This document shows positions 23,601-33,237 of a stretch of 64,000 nt of DNA, one piece after another. Positions within the stretch are counted from its first letter, which is position 1, and each line of letters starts with the position of its first letter. The position numbers were made by a program, and so were the translations under genes. The DNA lies in NCBI RefSeq assembly GCF_026151205.1, contig NC_087077.1, positions 8,671,983 through 8,735,982 of the forward strand, written 5' to 3'. Source of the stretch: Bolinopsis microptera. Lineage: Eukaryota > Ctenophora > Tentaculata > Lobata > Bolinopsidae. The notes beneath the pieces are model-generated. The model was not told where the DNA came from, did no database searches, and worked only from the letters and a program-made list of their open reading frames with translations.

Positions 23601-26300
23601 CGAGATGAGTCTGTTTAGACTTTAGTGCTCTTCTTCTTTAGGTCAGTGACCAAATTCTTCGCTGCTCGCTCTTCACTGGATCTATCAGGACAGAGTCAAA
23701 CATCATTTGGGTCTTAACAAGCCTTAGCTTCCCAGTTCCCCGTTTTCATAAGAACTTCATTTGATTTAGCTACGATCTGCAACCTCCATGTCAGCACCAC
23801 CCAGCTACCACCAATTCATTCTGAGTCTAGCTATTTCTAGCAACCTCTGAACTCTGAATGCTACCTCCTGCTCTATCCCGACCCTAACTATGAAATAATA
23901 TGAGAGTGATTTGAGGTATCTTGCATAGTCAACGAAGCGGCATGCGCATTCACAATACAAAAAAACCACAGTGGATGTTGTAAGGTATATTTACACTTGC
24001 TTCCTAATACCGATTACCGGCCTATTGCAAGAGTGACAAAAAGTGCAACTCGGTCTAAATTCTAATTATAGAATATAGATGCAAAGAAGAGGCCCAGTAC
24101 ATTCGAAGTTTTTCTAAAAACTACATTTATCCGTGTTTCAATTGATATCGATCATTTTGAGCCAATAAAAATTTTCAATTGTTTTGGTAATTAGCTAATT
24201 GGTAATTATCCAATTGGCTGATTGTCCAACGTAAAAAGTTTTCTAACAAAGGTTTTTCTCCTTGATGAGATAAACATCCTCGATTAATTTGCAACCTTCT
24301 ACGACGTTCACAACTAAAGATATTTGGCAAACCAGAGAGGTGGTAAGAAGGTGGTAAAAAGTGGTAAAAGGTGGTGTTGCCGTGAGATAAAAAATTGGGG
24401 ACAAGTCTAAATATATTCGTAGGGGTCCTAAATACCACATTCCGTTGCTAAATCCTTATTGCCTTTCAAATTCAACGGATTTTCCCCCTATTCAATTTTG
24501 AACATTTTTGAATTAATTCTGATTTCAAAATTGGGACAAATAAAACACGATTTCTTCATTTTTCCACTAAATAGAAGTGTTTTAGGGCTTGAATTTTCTT
24601 CCCAATCAACTCGTCGTGCAAAATTCATGGGTTTAGACACCTAACATGTCAGGAAATCGATTTTGAACGATTTTTATCATTCGCGACTGAAAAGTTGGTG
24701 CGTAAAATACTATTTATTCAGTGTTTTGCAAAAAATAAGTGTTTTAGAGCTTTAAGAACCTTGCCAATCGATTCGTCGTGCAAAAATACATAGATTTAGA
24801 CCCCTAACATGTTAGGAATGACGTTATATATATTTCACTCAGATTGCGCCTGGACATTTTGGTACCAAAAATGGGCGTGGCCAAATGGGCGATTTTCCCA
24901 GTCTGAATTTTAGGGCTCCGAAGTTTTTTCGGTTCTAAAGACCTTTGAGAACCCCCAAAAAAATTTTCAGCCCTCTACTATGAAATGCAGATTTTGATCT
25001 GATTTTGTCCATAACTGACCAGACTAACTATGTTTTTCGCGTACCAATCTTCGTACTTATTGCGCATGAATTTCTTAGCCAGTCCATTGATAGATATGTC
25101 CAGGGGCTGTAGATGATGGGTCATATTAGCTGGAACTTTTTGTAGGATGCAGTTGTTGGCTGTCATCAGATCTTTTAGTGTCTGTGTGTGTTGGGCCCGA
25201 AACACATCTGATATCAGTAGCGCTTTCTGCTCAGGGTTGTTGATGGAGGCTCTAACTGATTCTATGTGGGGAAGAAGGGTTTTCTCAAAGAACTGGACAC
25301 TGGTCAAACCTTTCGACCATCTGGTGAGGCGTCATAATGATAATTGTACGTGAAAGGGGTATGATAAGATATGCTGAGTGTAAGTAGACTAAACTATCTG
25401 ATTGAGAGACTAAATATCACTATTGTATATCTATCATTTTGTACTGTGCCATCATCACTGTATTTTTTAGTAGTTACTGGGCAGATCGTAAATTTCATAA
25501 TGTGAAACAACTCAGACTACCACCTACATGCTTAAAATTGAAAGCAAAATGACTGGAATAATAAGGAATAATAATGAACAAATATGTAACTGAAATTTTA
25601 GTGGAAAATCTTTCATTTTTCGAAGAATTTGTGCCCAAATTTTCGGTCGCCCAAATGAGTTCAAATTTTCTGCCCAAATTTTTCGGGCTCAAATAAATTG
25701 TGCTCAATATAATGGCACACAAATTTTTGGGAACTAAGGTATTGACCACATATTAACACGTTTGATATAATCACATACGACTAATCACTAATCACAACCG
25801 AGCACCGGTTTAGGAAACGGGCAAATATCAATACCATGAATACTAATAGCTAGTATAACAGAGTCTTTAAACTTTTAAAGAAGAGTACTGATGTGTTATA
25901 ATATATAATAGGATGTTGCTAAATGCTATAAAGGCCCTCAACTTGAACTGGAGAGAAAAAGCGATAAGGAAATAAAATCGCAGCACTGTTCTTGGCTGCA
26001 CTGTTCTTGGCTGCAGAGCATGGCTCTCAAAGACAGCAGAATCTAAAAATCTGTATCTCTGAATAGTCCGCATTTGAAATAGGTTCCATTTGGAGATTTT
26101 CAGCTGTTTTGGATAAAACTTAAATCCTATCTGGAATCACTGTACAGCTTAAGTGACAAATCAATGAATTAATTCAAGTACTTTTCATGCGTGTTTCACG
26201 AACCTAGATCATCAGCGACCATTATTACAATGTTAGGTTGGGTGACAGAGTGAACTGTTATAACTTGTAAAGTCAGTAACCATGGTAACCATGTTATCAT
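11160..26300 (-). CDS. ARSB: Arylsulfatase B-like secreted sulfatase, 13 exons
   Basis: Exons, in transcription order: 26300-26204, 20138-19957, 19781-19570, 19311-19212, 19033-18938, 15517-15440, 14941-14840, 14619-14532, 14359-14258, 13999-13853, 12328-12231, 11538-11428 and 11249-11160. Phases agree at every GT-AG junction, and the total is 1503 nt, or 500 residues plus stop, close to the usual size of the ARSB/ARSI/ARSJ group. The product starts with a hydrophobic signal peptide (about residues 1-21). It then has [16 protein letters not shown] with metal-binding Asp30/31, CTPTR with Cys68 as the formylglycine precursor, [13 protein letters not shown] (Lys122, His124) and FFSDNGG (Asp277/Asn278). 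It should hydrolyse sulfate esters of glycosaminoglycans or similar substrates in lysosomes or outside the cell. Active-site maturation would need a formylglycine-generating enzyme. The introns are heavily invaded by transposons. Membership of the ARSB-type family is sure; one-to-one orthology with vertebrate ARSB is not. Confidence 0.88.
11759..12216. mobile_element. 458-bp insertion in arylsulfatase intron 11 (right arm)
   Basis: The left-arm intron reads from its donor straight into gttattcctcgtcgagg, whereas here about 458 bp intervene. One end contains a short hairpin (ttgcc-ttc-ggcaa, about 12197-12209) enclosed by ccctac/gtaggg. No ORF or known family was recognised. Confidence 0.5.
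12574..13828 (-). mobile_element. Pogo/Tigger-like DNA transposon, internally deleted, copy 1
   Basis: The ends ccttaattctcaaaaatttg and caaatttttgggaactaagg form terminal inverted repeats, flanked by TA on both sides (12572-12573 and 13829-13830). The left-arm gene preserves the empty site with a single TA, so the boundaries are exact. It sits in intron 10 of the right-arm arylsulfatase. It contains only the C-terminal half of a transposase and is therefore non-autonomous. Confidence 0.88.
12903..13400 (-). pseudogene. C-terminal part of a DDE_1-type (pogo/Tigger/CENP-B-like) transposase
   Basis: The frame encodes about 165 residues. They contain [15 protein letters not shown] with a catalytic-type Asp, then a segment typical of Tigger/Jerky-type DDE_1 domains ([18 protein letters not shown]), followed by [15 protein letters not shown]. 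The helix-turn-helix DNA-binding region and the first catalytic Asp are missing, and no ATG starts the frame (it opens on TTG within a longer open stretch). It is thus a remnant inside the element at 12574-13828. The same sequence, further broken, occurs in the copy at 20683-25739. Confidence 0.8.
15020..15340 (-). mobile_element. Insertion with Helitron-like 3' end (uncertain)
   Basis: In intron 6 of the right-arm arylsulfatase about 320 bp are absent from the left arm. On the - strand the segment finishes with a GC hairpin-like stretch (cccggtcgtaggcacggg) and then ttacactagt. That resembles the Helitron signature of a short hairpin followed by CTRR and a host T. The repeated flanking motif agtatatact blurs the true ends. 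No Rep/helicase coding is present. Confidence 0.35.
15618..18545 (+). pseudogene. Non-LTR retrotransposon (LINE), frameshifted
   Basis: An apurinic-type endonuclease is read in changing frames: [10 protein letters not shown] and AIQETKV near 15717-15855, [11 protein letters not shown] near 16170-16210, then [10 protein letters not shown] near 16531-16560. A reverse transcriptase follows: [41 protein letters not shown] and the catalytic SEYADDIDF near 17680. A C-terminal block ([14 protein letters not shown]) ends at stop 18456. At least three frame changes (near 16020, 16240-16325 and 16922) make it inactive. The 3' end is a (TA)n tract at 18529-18545. It inserted into intron 5 of the right-arm arylsulfatase and is absent from the left arm. 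It is the same family as the wreck at 9251-11050. Confidence 0.85.
18591..18832. mobile_element. 'CGGAC..GAACGGACA' MITE, intact-looking copy
   Basis: The ends ccttatttgaccggacattg and the complement of ccttatcggactttacttga are inverted repeats, each followed inward by gaacggacatt. The left arm lacks this element in the matching intron 5, so it came in after the duplication. There is no coding potential. Confidence 0.6.
20213..20515. mobile_element. 'CGGAC..GAACGGACA' MITE, right-arm counterpart of 2394-2560
   Basis: Degenerate inverted ends (ttatttgactgggcatag and gttcaaatgaagcccgataa) with the internal gaacggacata identify the family. Its presence at the same intron position in both arms means it predates the inverted duplication. 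Confidence 0.5.
20683..25739 (-). mobile_element. Pogo/Tigger-like transposon copy 2, split by a nested element
   Basis: The ends ccttaattcccaaaaatttg and caaatttttgggaactaagg are flanked by TA (20681-20682 and 25740-25741). The outer parts match copy 1 (12574-13828) almost base for base. The interior is interrupted at the point between 21237 and 25025 by a 3.8-kb foldback. The transposase remnant is therefore in two pieces (- strand, about 25307-25025 and 21237-21037), and a 7-bp duplication near 21045 also shifts the frame. It lies in intron 1 of the right-arm arylsulfatase. Confidence 0.85.
21238..25024. mobile_element. 3.8-kb foldback element nested in pogo copy 2
   Basis: The ends are the perfect inverted repeat ttagtctggtcagttatgga / tccataactgaccagactaa. 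Inverted similarity then continues for more than 1.2 kb into each side (about 21238-22480 against 23560-25024). A third partial copy of one arm segment (from gaccgagttgcactttttg) sits in the middle, about 22772-23100. No convincing transposase frame is present; the short frames at 23180-23386 and 24175-24440 look accidental. Comparison with pogo copy 1 gives the empty site gacacactatg, so any target duplication is 1-2 bp at most. Confidence 0.75.
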
Positions 26301-27290
26301 CAGCTCCCCAAACCAGAGTCAGCCCCTTTAACGAAATTGCTAACTGCTAACTGCTATAAAATGTAAATTTCATACATTTTCAATGGGCATAATATGGAAA
26401 AATTTCAATTTCATAATCATAATCAACGTAAATTTGTGATAAAGTCGAGTCAGTGACGGGTTTTTACGACTTCCATGGTTCAAACACCATTCATGCATTG
26501 TACAAGTAACATACTCTGACAACCGATATACCCTATCCAGAACGTATCGATTGTTGCTTCGATAAAAATTCTAAATTAATCACACATGCCGCTAGTGCGG
26601 CGTATTTATAGGTACTAGAAGTAGAACAAATAAAGAACAAACTGAAAAAGTTAGTCTCCAGTAGACGAATATGTTGCTATGTTGGAAAAGGAAAGTTTGG
26701 AGAAAGTTTCTACTTAATATTTAATTTTATCTGCCTTACAACTGATGGGCAGAGGCAACATTTAAGTGCGGACGGTGCGGAATCGCAATATTGACCTGAT
26801 ACTGCACTTTTTCGCACAATCGGCCGCTATTCGTTCTATTAGATTTGTGTACTTGGTGTACATTGTACAATCACAATGAGATTAGAGATACGATCGATAT
26901 ACCCACGTCTCACAACCATGGTTAGTGTTAAACTCAAACGTTTTTCATGACGTTACAACGGAAAGAAGAATTACTTTTTAAAATCAAGAAGAAAAAAAAA
27001 CATATAGATAACAATTTTTCTTCCCAAAAATATTCCCAGAGAGTTTATTATTTTTATTATCAGATGGCAAGTTGATAATGCAGCGACTTTTAAATATAAT
27101 CAACATTCGATTAAAAAACAAAATTAATAACTCTTCAACTGAATAACTCTCCAAGATGGAAGTGGAACGTAATCCACGGCCCTCAACAGATTGAAATTGA
27201 GTCACTTTAGTTTAGTCTTGATTAGATTTATATATAGTTATATGTAGTTAGATCATAACATAGTTTGCAGGAATGTCAGCTTATAGTTTA
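26301..27290 (-). other. 5' flank of the arylsulfatase gene
   Basis: This stretch lies upstream of ATG 26300. I see no coding sequence. It contains the palindrome gccgctagtgcggc (about 26588-26601) beside a TATA-like motif, and an otherwise AT-rich sequence. Confidence 0.4.
26606..26614 (-). promoter_or_regulatory. Candidate TATA box for arylsulfatase
   Basis: On the - strand the sequence reads cctataaatacgccg, a good TATA match roughly 310 bp before the start codon. This would imply a 5' leader of about 280 nt. Position and motif are the only support. Confidence 0.3.
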
Positions 27291-27296
27291 TAAATA

Positions 27297-27708
27297 CCTT
27301 AGTTCCCAAAAATTTGTGTGCCATTATATTGAGCACAATTTATTTGAGCCCGAAAAATTTGGGCAGAAAATTTGAACTCATTTGGGCGACCAAAAATTTG
27401 GGCACAAATTCTTCGACAAATGAACGATTTTCCACTAAAAATCGTTCATTTTTAGTGAAATCTGTCATTTCACTTGGTTAAGCCATGAATGACAGATTAG
27501 AAAACTAAAATTTCAAATATTATTTCACTTGGATATGAAGAAAAAGCCATCTTTCTATAGATCTCAGGGCCACAGGCTAAATGCCAAAAGTTTGGTTAGC
27601 AAAAAATTTAGCAGACGGAAAAGATTTATGCAATTTATTTGGTCTGCAAAAAATTTGGGCGAGAGGCCCGCTCAAATTTTTTGTCGCCCAAATTTTTGGG
27701 AATTAAGG
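27297..27708 (+). mobile_element. Pogo-derived MITE, 412 bp
   Basis: It has the same terminal sequences as the two larger copies (ccttagttcccaaaaatttg and caaatttttgggaattaagg) and TA on both flanks (27295-27296 and 27709-27710). It is inverted relative to the other two and has lost the entire transposase region, keeping about 200 bp from each end. Confidence 0.85.
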
Positions 27709-27877
27709 TATACACACGATGTGCTGAAATCTAATGTTGTAAAGTTACACTTACAGTATTGAATACTCTGGGTCTGTTTTGTGTTTTGAATAAATAATTG
27801 TTGGTTCATTAGGGCATTAGAAATTATATATAAAAATCAATAATGAAAACACATAGTATAAGGAAGCATGACTTGAC

Positions 27878-30800
27878 TTAAGGCGGGTGGTATTCCCGAG
27901 ATCCATTGACAACAGTTCTCCACAGCTTTCTGTCCTCCATCAGTTTAGCTATCTCATCTACTGACTTCAGCCCAGTATCTGCTTTTAGGTTATCTAGCAG
28001 TGTTAAATGAGGTCGCCCCCTGTTAGTATGCCCATGACTCGGCTTCCAGAGGATCAGTTTGTTCAGTGTCAGCTCCGGATTTCGGTGAGCATGACCTGCA
28101 AGTCTGAGCCTTCGTTGGGTTATCTTGGAGCTGACTTTGGGAAGATCACCGTACAGGCTGTGGTTGCTGACATGGTCTCGATATTGATTGATGTTAAGGG
28201 CCATTCTTAACATTCGCGTATAGCAACCATCAACCATCTTCTCTAGCCTTTTCGTCATTGTCCAAGTCTCGGAACCGTACAGTAGCACCGACTCCACTAG
28301 TGCTGTAAACACTCTGATCTTGATAGACTTTCTAAGCTTAGAATTCCAAAGTTTTTTGAGTGTGTGGCATGCTCCCCATGCTCTTTCTTTCCTAACCCTG
28401 ATATCACTCTCACTGTCTCTGATTCTAGAACCCAGATAGGTGAAGTCTTCCACATGCTCTATTGTACTGTTACCCAGGGACTTGATGGTATCAGGGTTCT
28501 CGATGTTCTGAGTAATGAATTTGGTTTTCCCTTCATTCATTCTAAGTCCAACTGTAGCAGCAACCCTTTCTACCTCTAGCATCAGCGTCTCTGCCTCCTT
28601 TACAGTATCTGCTATCAGAGCAATGTCATCTGCAAAACCAGTGTCTGATATCTTCTCCGCCTTAACTCTCCTACTCCTATAAGGCTTAATGGTAAATCCT
28701 ATTTCAGGGTGCTTGCTTAAGGCTTGTCTCATGCAATAGTCAAGGGCTACAATGAACAAGTATGGTGCTAACGTATCCCCTTGAAGAACTCCTGCCAGGA
28801 TATCAAATAGCTCAGTATCCCCATCAGGTGTAATAACTTTGCCCTTCGTGTTGACATAGAGTAGATTAATTATATCCACAATACTGTCTGGTATCCCATA
28901 GGCCTTTAGTATTTGCATCAAAATTCCCCGGTGAAGTGAATCAAAGGCCTTCTTAAAATCAACAAACACCATAGCTGCCGGTAGATTTCTCTGTCTAGCC
29001 CCCTCTAGTATCCTTCTGAGTGCCAAGATATGACTAGTAGTGGACCGTCCTTCCCGAAAGCCATTCTGAGTGTCCCTAAGTACCCCTTCTATAGCCGGCT
29101 GGATCCTATTAAGCACCATTCTATTAAGAGTCTTTGCTACAAGTGAAGTCAAAGATATCCCCCTCCAGTTTCCAGGGTTTGTCAAGTCTCCCTTTTTGGG
29201 GACCGGAATGATGTTGCTTATCCTCCACTGATCTGGCGCAATACCATCTGTCAGGGCTTTGTTGCAGAAGGACAACACGATTTCATCCAGGTCGCATCTT
29301 TTGAGGACTTCAGGTGGTATACCATCATCACCTGGTGCTTTACCTTCTTTAATCCTGAGTTTGGCAGCTTGGAGCTCCTCTAGAGTAAAAGGTTCTGTAC
29401 TGATGTTGAGTCCTTCAAATTGAGTCTCGATCCTAGGATGTTCGTTTTCCACATCAGGTGTACTCCCTAACAGATTCGTGAAATGCCTAAGCCAATTTTC
29501 CTTCCTCTCTTCGGCTCCGTTGCCCCTTATTTGAGTTGCCCCCTTGGCCTTCCTACCAGTAATCTCATTCATGACATTCCAACTTTCTTTATTTTTGCAT
29601 CTGTCTGCAGCCATTTCGACCCTTCTAACCTTGGCAACTAGATCTTCTTCAAAGATGTCCTGGTACACCTGATCCAGTTCAGTTTTAAGTACGTTAACAG
29701 ACAGTCGACTGTCTTCACTAGGATCCCGGTGATAGACAGTCTCTGCTTGCTGCAACGCTGTACGCACGTTTTGAACTCGCTGATCACCCGCGAAATCGTC
29801 ACGTCTCTTCTTTTCTCTCTTAGGCAGTATGGCTTTGTTGGTATCAGCAATCGCATCAACAAAATGCCCATACAGTTCCGTAACCTCACTTTCATCGGTT
29901 TGCTCGCATAAAGCAGAGTACCGATTCTTGACTTCTACTGCATATCTCTTCTGTAGGTCTTCATCCGATTTTAGTGCTCCCCAATTATACCAGGTTTTCT
30001 TGGGTTGCTTTTTTGCTCGTCGAAGAGATAGCTTGATCTTAGACAAAACAAATCTATGATCAGTACCCAATGTACTAAAGAAACTGTAGACTTCAGTGTC
30101 TTTGATACTGTTCCTCCACTTCTTCCTCACTAGAATAAAGTCTATCTGAGACTTATTCAGGGTTCCATCCGATAGGTGAGTCCACATCTTACCCCGCTTC
30201 TTTCTGAACCTGGTGTTTGTAATCTCCAGATTACATTCCAGGGCAGTATCCCGAAGCAGCTCCCCATTTCTGTTGGTTCTCTCATGGAAATACCAACCAC
30301 AGTCATTCTCGTCCCTCTTTGATAGGTGAGCGTTAAAATCCCCAATCACCTCCAAGAAGTTGTGAGCAGGGATCTGCGAGACTGCACACCTTAGATCGTT
30401 ATGAAACTTTTCTGCTGCTTCTACACTATCTGCCTCCGTAGGTCCATAGACACAGACGAAGGTTGGTTTAGGATTCCCATTGAGAGATATCTTAAGGATT
30501 CTCTCCGTCACTGGTGTTATCTCCGTAGTTGCGTCAAATGCCTTGCTTGTTAGGATGAATCCCACTCCGCCCACTGATGCCTGGGCCCTATTCCTAGTAG
30601 CTGATGAAGTAATTAGATAGCTGCTCTTGCCAACTCTCTCTACTCTGACAGGCTCTTCATGAACTATCCTGTGCTCTTGGATACCTACAATCTCTGCGCC
30701 ACTCTTCTCGAAAAGATGTACCATCTCCAGTTTCCTCTGGGTAGTTCTTATCGTTCTAGTGTTAAGAGTGCCTACCCAGGTAATGTCGGTACATGAAAAT

Positions 30801-31144
30801 AAACTTTTTTTGTTGTTTTCGTTTATGCTGTTGGGTGTTTCAGGTTGATTAGGCTCATCATTCACCAACCTTCCATTCAGATTTAAGTTGGTGAAATCAT
30901 TACCACCTTCTCGTCCAGAAACAAAAGTAGGGGCTGATACCCTAGTGCTGTAAGAACTATTCATCATGTTTCTTTTCTGTTGGCTATGTGACACGTGAGC
31001 CACCTGCGCCACTAGAATGGCTCTCTTGATAGCTACTTCATCAGTAGATGTTCCCACATACAGTAAATAAAACGGTAAGATGACAGATGGTGCTCCCATA
31101 GTTCCGGAATCTGTTACATCTTGATTAACCCACATCACCATCAT
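27878..31144 (-). CDS. Intact LINE polyprotein: endonuclease-reverse transcriptase
   Basis: A single 1088-codon frame starts at ATG 31144, preceded in frame by TGA, and ends at TAA 27878. The N-terminal 110 residues are Ser/Asn-rich and unassigned. An EEP endonuclease follows, with TLNTRTIRTTQRK, VGIQEHRIV, VCVYGPTE, VIGDFNAHLS, SQIDFILVRKKW and the catalytic GTDHRFVLSKI. The reverse transcriptase has APGDDGIPPEVLKRC, FREGRSTTSHILALRRI, VFVDFKKAFDSLH, GVLQGDTLAPYLF and TGFADDIALIAD with the FADD catalytic pair. The end has LLYGSETWTMTKRLEKM and RRLRLAGHAHR. All motifs needed for target-primed reverse transcription are present, so it may be recently active. It belongs to a different LINE group from the one at 15.6-18.5 kb. 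The clade cannot be fixed by eye. Confidence 0.92.
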   Translation of the reverse strand: MMVMWVNQDVTDSGTMGAPSVILPFYLLYVGTSTDEVAIKRAILVAQVAHVSHSQQKRNMMNSSYSTRVSAPTFVSGREGGNDFTNLNLNGRLVNDEPNQPETPNSINENNKKSLFSCTDITWVGTLNTRTIRTTQRKLEMVHLFEKSGAEIVGIQEHRIVHEEPVRVERVGKSSYLITSSATRNRAQASVGGVGFILTSKAFDATTEITPVTERILKISLNGNPKPTFVCVYGPTEADSVEAAEKFHNDLRCAVSQIPAHNFLEVIGDFNAHLSKRDENDCGWYFHERTNRNGELLRDTALECNLEITNTRFRKKRGKMWTHLSDGTLNKSQIDFILVRKKWRNSIKDTEVYSFFSTLGTDHRFVLSKIKLSLRRAKKQPKKTWYNWGALKSDEDLQKRYAVEVKNRYSALCEQTDESEVTELYGHFVDAIADTNKAILPKREKKRRDDFAGDQRVQNVRTALQQAETVYHRDPSEDSRLSVNVLKTELDQVYQDIFEEDLVAKVRRVEMAADRCKNKESWNVMNEITGRKAKGATQIRGNGAEERKENWLRHFTNLLGSTPDVENEHPRIETQFEGLNISTEPFTLEELQAAKLRIKEGKAPGDDGIPPEVLKRCDLDEIVLSFCNKALTDGIAPDQWRISNIIPVPKKGDLTNPGNWRGISLTSLVAKTLNRMVLNRIQPAIEGVLRDTQNGFREGRSTTSHILALRRILEGARQRNLPAAMVFVDFKKAFDSLHRGILMQILKAYGIPDSIVDIINLLYVNTKGKVITPDGDTELFDILAGVLQGDTLAPYLFIVALDYCMRQALSKHPEIGFTIKPYRSRRVKAEKISDTGFADDIALIADTVKEAETLMLEVERVAATVGLRMNEGKTKFITQNIENPDTIKSLGNSTIEHVEDFTYLGSRIRDSESDIRVRKERAWGACHTLKKLWNSKLRKSIKIRVFTALVESVLLYGSETWTMTKRLEKMVDGCYTRMLRMALNINQYRDHVSNHSLYGDLPKVSSKITQRRLRLAGHAHRNPELTLNKLILWKPSHGHTNRGRPHLTLLDNLKADTGLKSVDEIAKLMEDRKLWRTVVNGSREYHPP

Positions 31145-32255
31145 CAGTCATCACGGGCTTGTTCTGAGGATGCCCGGCTTTTTTTCGGGGGTGCACCCCT
31201 AGATCCGCTGTGTTCAGTTACAACTCCATCACTGGAGTTGCATGCAGCCCCACCTCGAGCAGGATGTGGCTCTTCACCACGCACAGACGGTCTGAATGTA
31301 CAGCATCTGCAGCATCCTAGGTTTACCCGTAATAGAGCAAAACCTTTGGGGCCAAAGGAAGCATGTAATAAATTTAATTACCTCATGTAACGAAATATAA
31401 GGTTTAATTAACATTCATCCACAAAGGACTAAGGAGTATCTGCACCTCAATAAATGTATTCAATTGTAGTTGTGAAAATACTTCAAATTGTAAACAATTA
31501 AATACATTTATGGAATTGCAGAGGTGATACTCACTTGAGAATGGCCATAAAAAGCCGAAACTATAAATCTGAAATCGAGTCAGAAGCTAATCGCCTAGAG
31601 ATACGTCGTTTTCACATTTATCATGACTACCATCAATCTTAAAATTATCCTAGGGCGACTGCAGCGTTGTTATATAACGACTTCTCCATTTCAAATCAAA
31701 CGCTAACGCTCATCATAAAATTGATTAAGAACAGCTGTGTTTACAAACTAAAAGTTATCTTTCCTCACGGGCTCAAGCAGATCGTGCCGCCGAATGATGT
31801 ATATAGATAATTAATGTTGTGAAACTATTTATAGATAAAAAGGGAATAACACTTACAGTTACAGTCTACACGCAAATTTAATGCGTTCTTATTTCCAGAT
31901 GCAAATACCTGACAGATGGCACAAGTTTTAACAAATGTACAGTGAGCAACGTTGGATAATGTTTTGACTACAATCTAAAAGTAAAACATCTTTCAAGAAG
32001 TTCAGGTTACTTCACCCTTGGGTATAGGTTTGATCATGTCGGGATAATAAATAAATGGATGATTACTAATACTAATAGTGATTAGTGAGTAATATGTTAT
32101 CACAAACGAGAAGAAGAACTGGGCTAAAACGAATATGGACGATATTATAAATACCGTAATTTACAGTATTCAGCAAATAACTATTACAAGTAAATCACAC
32201 TCAAAACATTATAACACACATAACCGGTTATGTGTGTATAAGTATAAGTATAACC
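31145..32255. other. LINE 5' region and flanking non-coding sequence
   Basis: About 31145-31390 is GC-richer and probably the LINE 5' leader. About 31430-31540 is an imperfect inverted repeat (gtatctgcacctcaataaat against its complement with gaattgcagaggtgatac). The remainder is AT-rich with no gene seen. Confidence 0.35.
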
Positions 32256-32275
32256 CCGGCAAGCGCAGGGATTAT

Positions 32276-33237
32276 CACAATGCTGGCAAGCATTACCGTC
32301 GCCCTTATATTCACAATACTATTTACCCCCTATACTATTATATCCCCTTTATTGTTTTCCAGGCATTAAGACTCATCGAAAGTAGTTCAGCAGGTACATT
32401 TAAGTTCAAAACATTCTAATTCAATGTTAAAGATGACAGGAATAAAAAATAGTTATATGGAGGTTTTTAAGAAATTTGCGCAAAATACGCGCCAGCATGT
32501 TATACGAAATTAGGTAAAAAACCCAAAATCGCCATATTCAGGTACCTTAAAAACCATGTTAAAATTGAGTTAGAGATCTGAAACTTTGCAGGGCGTCTAG
32601 ACCTTGTCCAAATCGACTGTAAAAAAAATTTCATGTTTCAGGAGTATCGTGAAGTGGGTTTTCTGGAACCCCTGTTTTACAACAGATTGTCGTGAAGATA
32701 TATATATCACAGTGCTGGCAAGCACGACCGTTGCATTTATTGTGGGTATACTATGTACCCCATTTACTATTATACCCCCTTTACTAATACTATTATACCC
32801 CCTTTGGTACACGTTACAAGCCTCTTTCGTGCACGCGAAGCGTGCACTCCGGCCGGAGGCGGCGGCCGAAGGCCGCCGCCTCCGGCAGGAGTTTTTCAGG
32901 CATTAAGACTCCTCGGAAGTCGTTCAGCAGATTTATTTTTAGTTCAAAACATTCTAATTTGATGTCAAAGATGACAGGAATAAAAAATAGTTATGTTGAG
33001 ATTTTTAAGAAATTTGCATAAAATACTCGCCAGCACTATTATACGAAATTCGGTAAAAAACCCAAAATCGCCATATTCAGGTGCTTTAAAAACCATGTTA
33101 AAATTGAGTTAGAGATCTGAAATTTTTCAGGGCGTCTAGACGTTGACCAAATCGACTGCAAAAAAAGTTCCAGGTTTCAGGAGCATCGGGAAGTGGGTTT
33201 TCTAGAACCCCTGTTTTACGATAGATTGTCGTGATAT
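32276..33237. repeat. Tandem repeat of a ~0.45-kb unit, second unit with GC-rich insert
   Basis: Unit 1 (about 32276-32700) and unit 2 (about 32706-33237) share long matches, such as caggcattaagactc, aatagttatat/gttgag and aacccaaaatcgccatattc, and end in tttctggaacccctgtttta. Unit 2 is longer because of a GC-rich hairpin cluster at 32829-32885. No ORF is conserved between the units, so the repeat appears non-coding. Confidence 0.75.
32829..32885. repeat. Two perfect GC-rich hairpins with GAA triloops
   Basis: gtgcacgc-GAA-gcgtgcac occupies 32829-32847, an 8-bp stem. Positions 32853-32867, GAA, then 32871-32885 form a perfect 15-bp stem rich in GGC/GCC. The sequence GCGAAGC is known as an exceptionally stable DNA mini-hairpin. 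The cluster sits inside one of two tandem units and is foreign to the other. Confidence 0.75.

Larger units (their letters stand above)
11098..26193 (-). repeat. Right arm of large inverted duplication (arylsulfatase locus)
   Basis: The reverse complement aligns with about 1206-8500. It is twice as long because it has absorbed a LINE, two pogo-like elements (one with a nested 3.8-kb foldback), MITEs and unclassified insertions. Homology runs past exon 1's donor site only up to 26193, which defines the breakpoint. Exon 1 itself (26204-26300) exists in this arm only. Confidence 0.85.
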
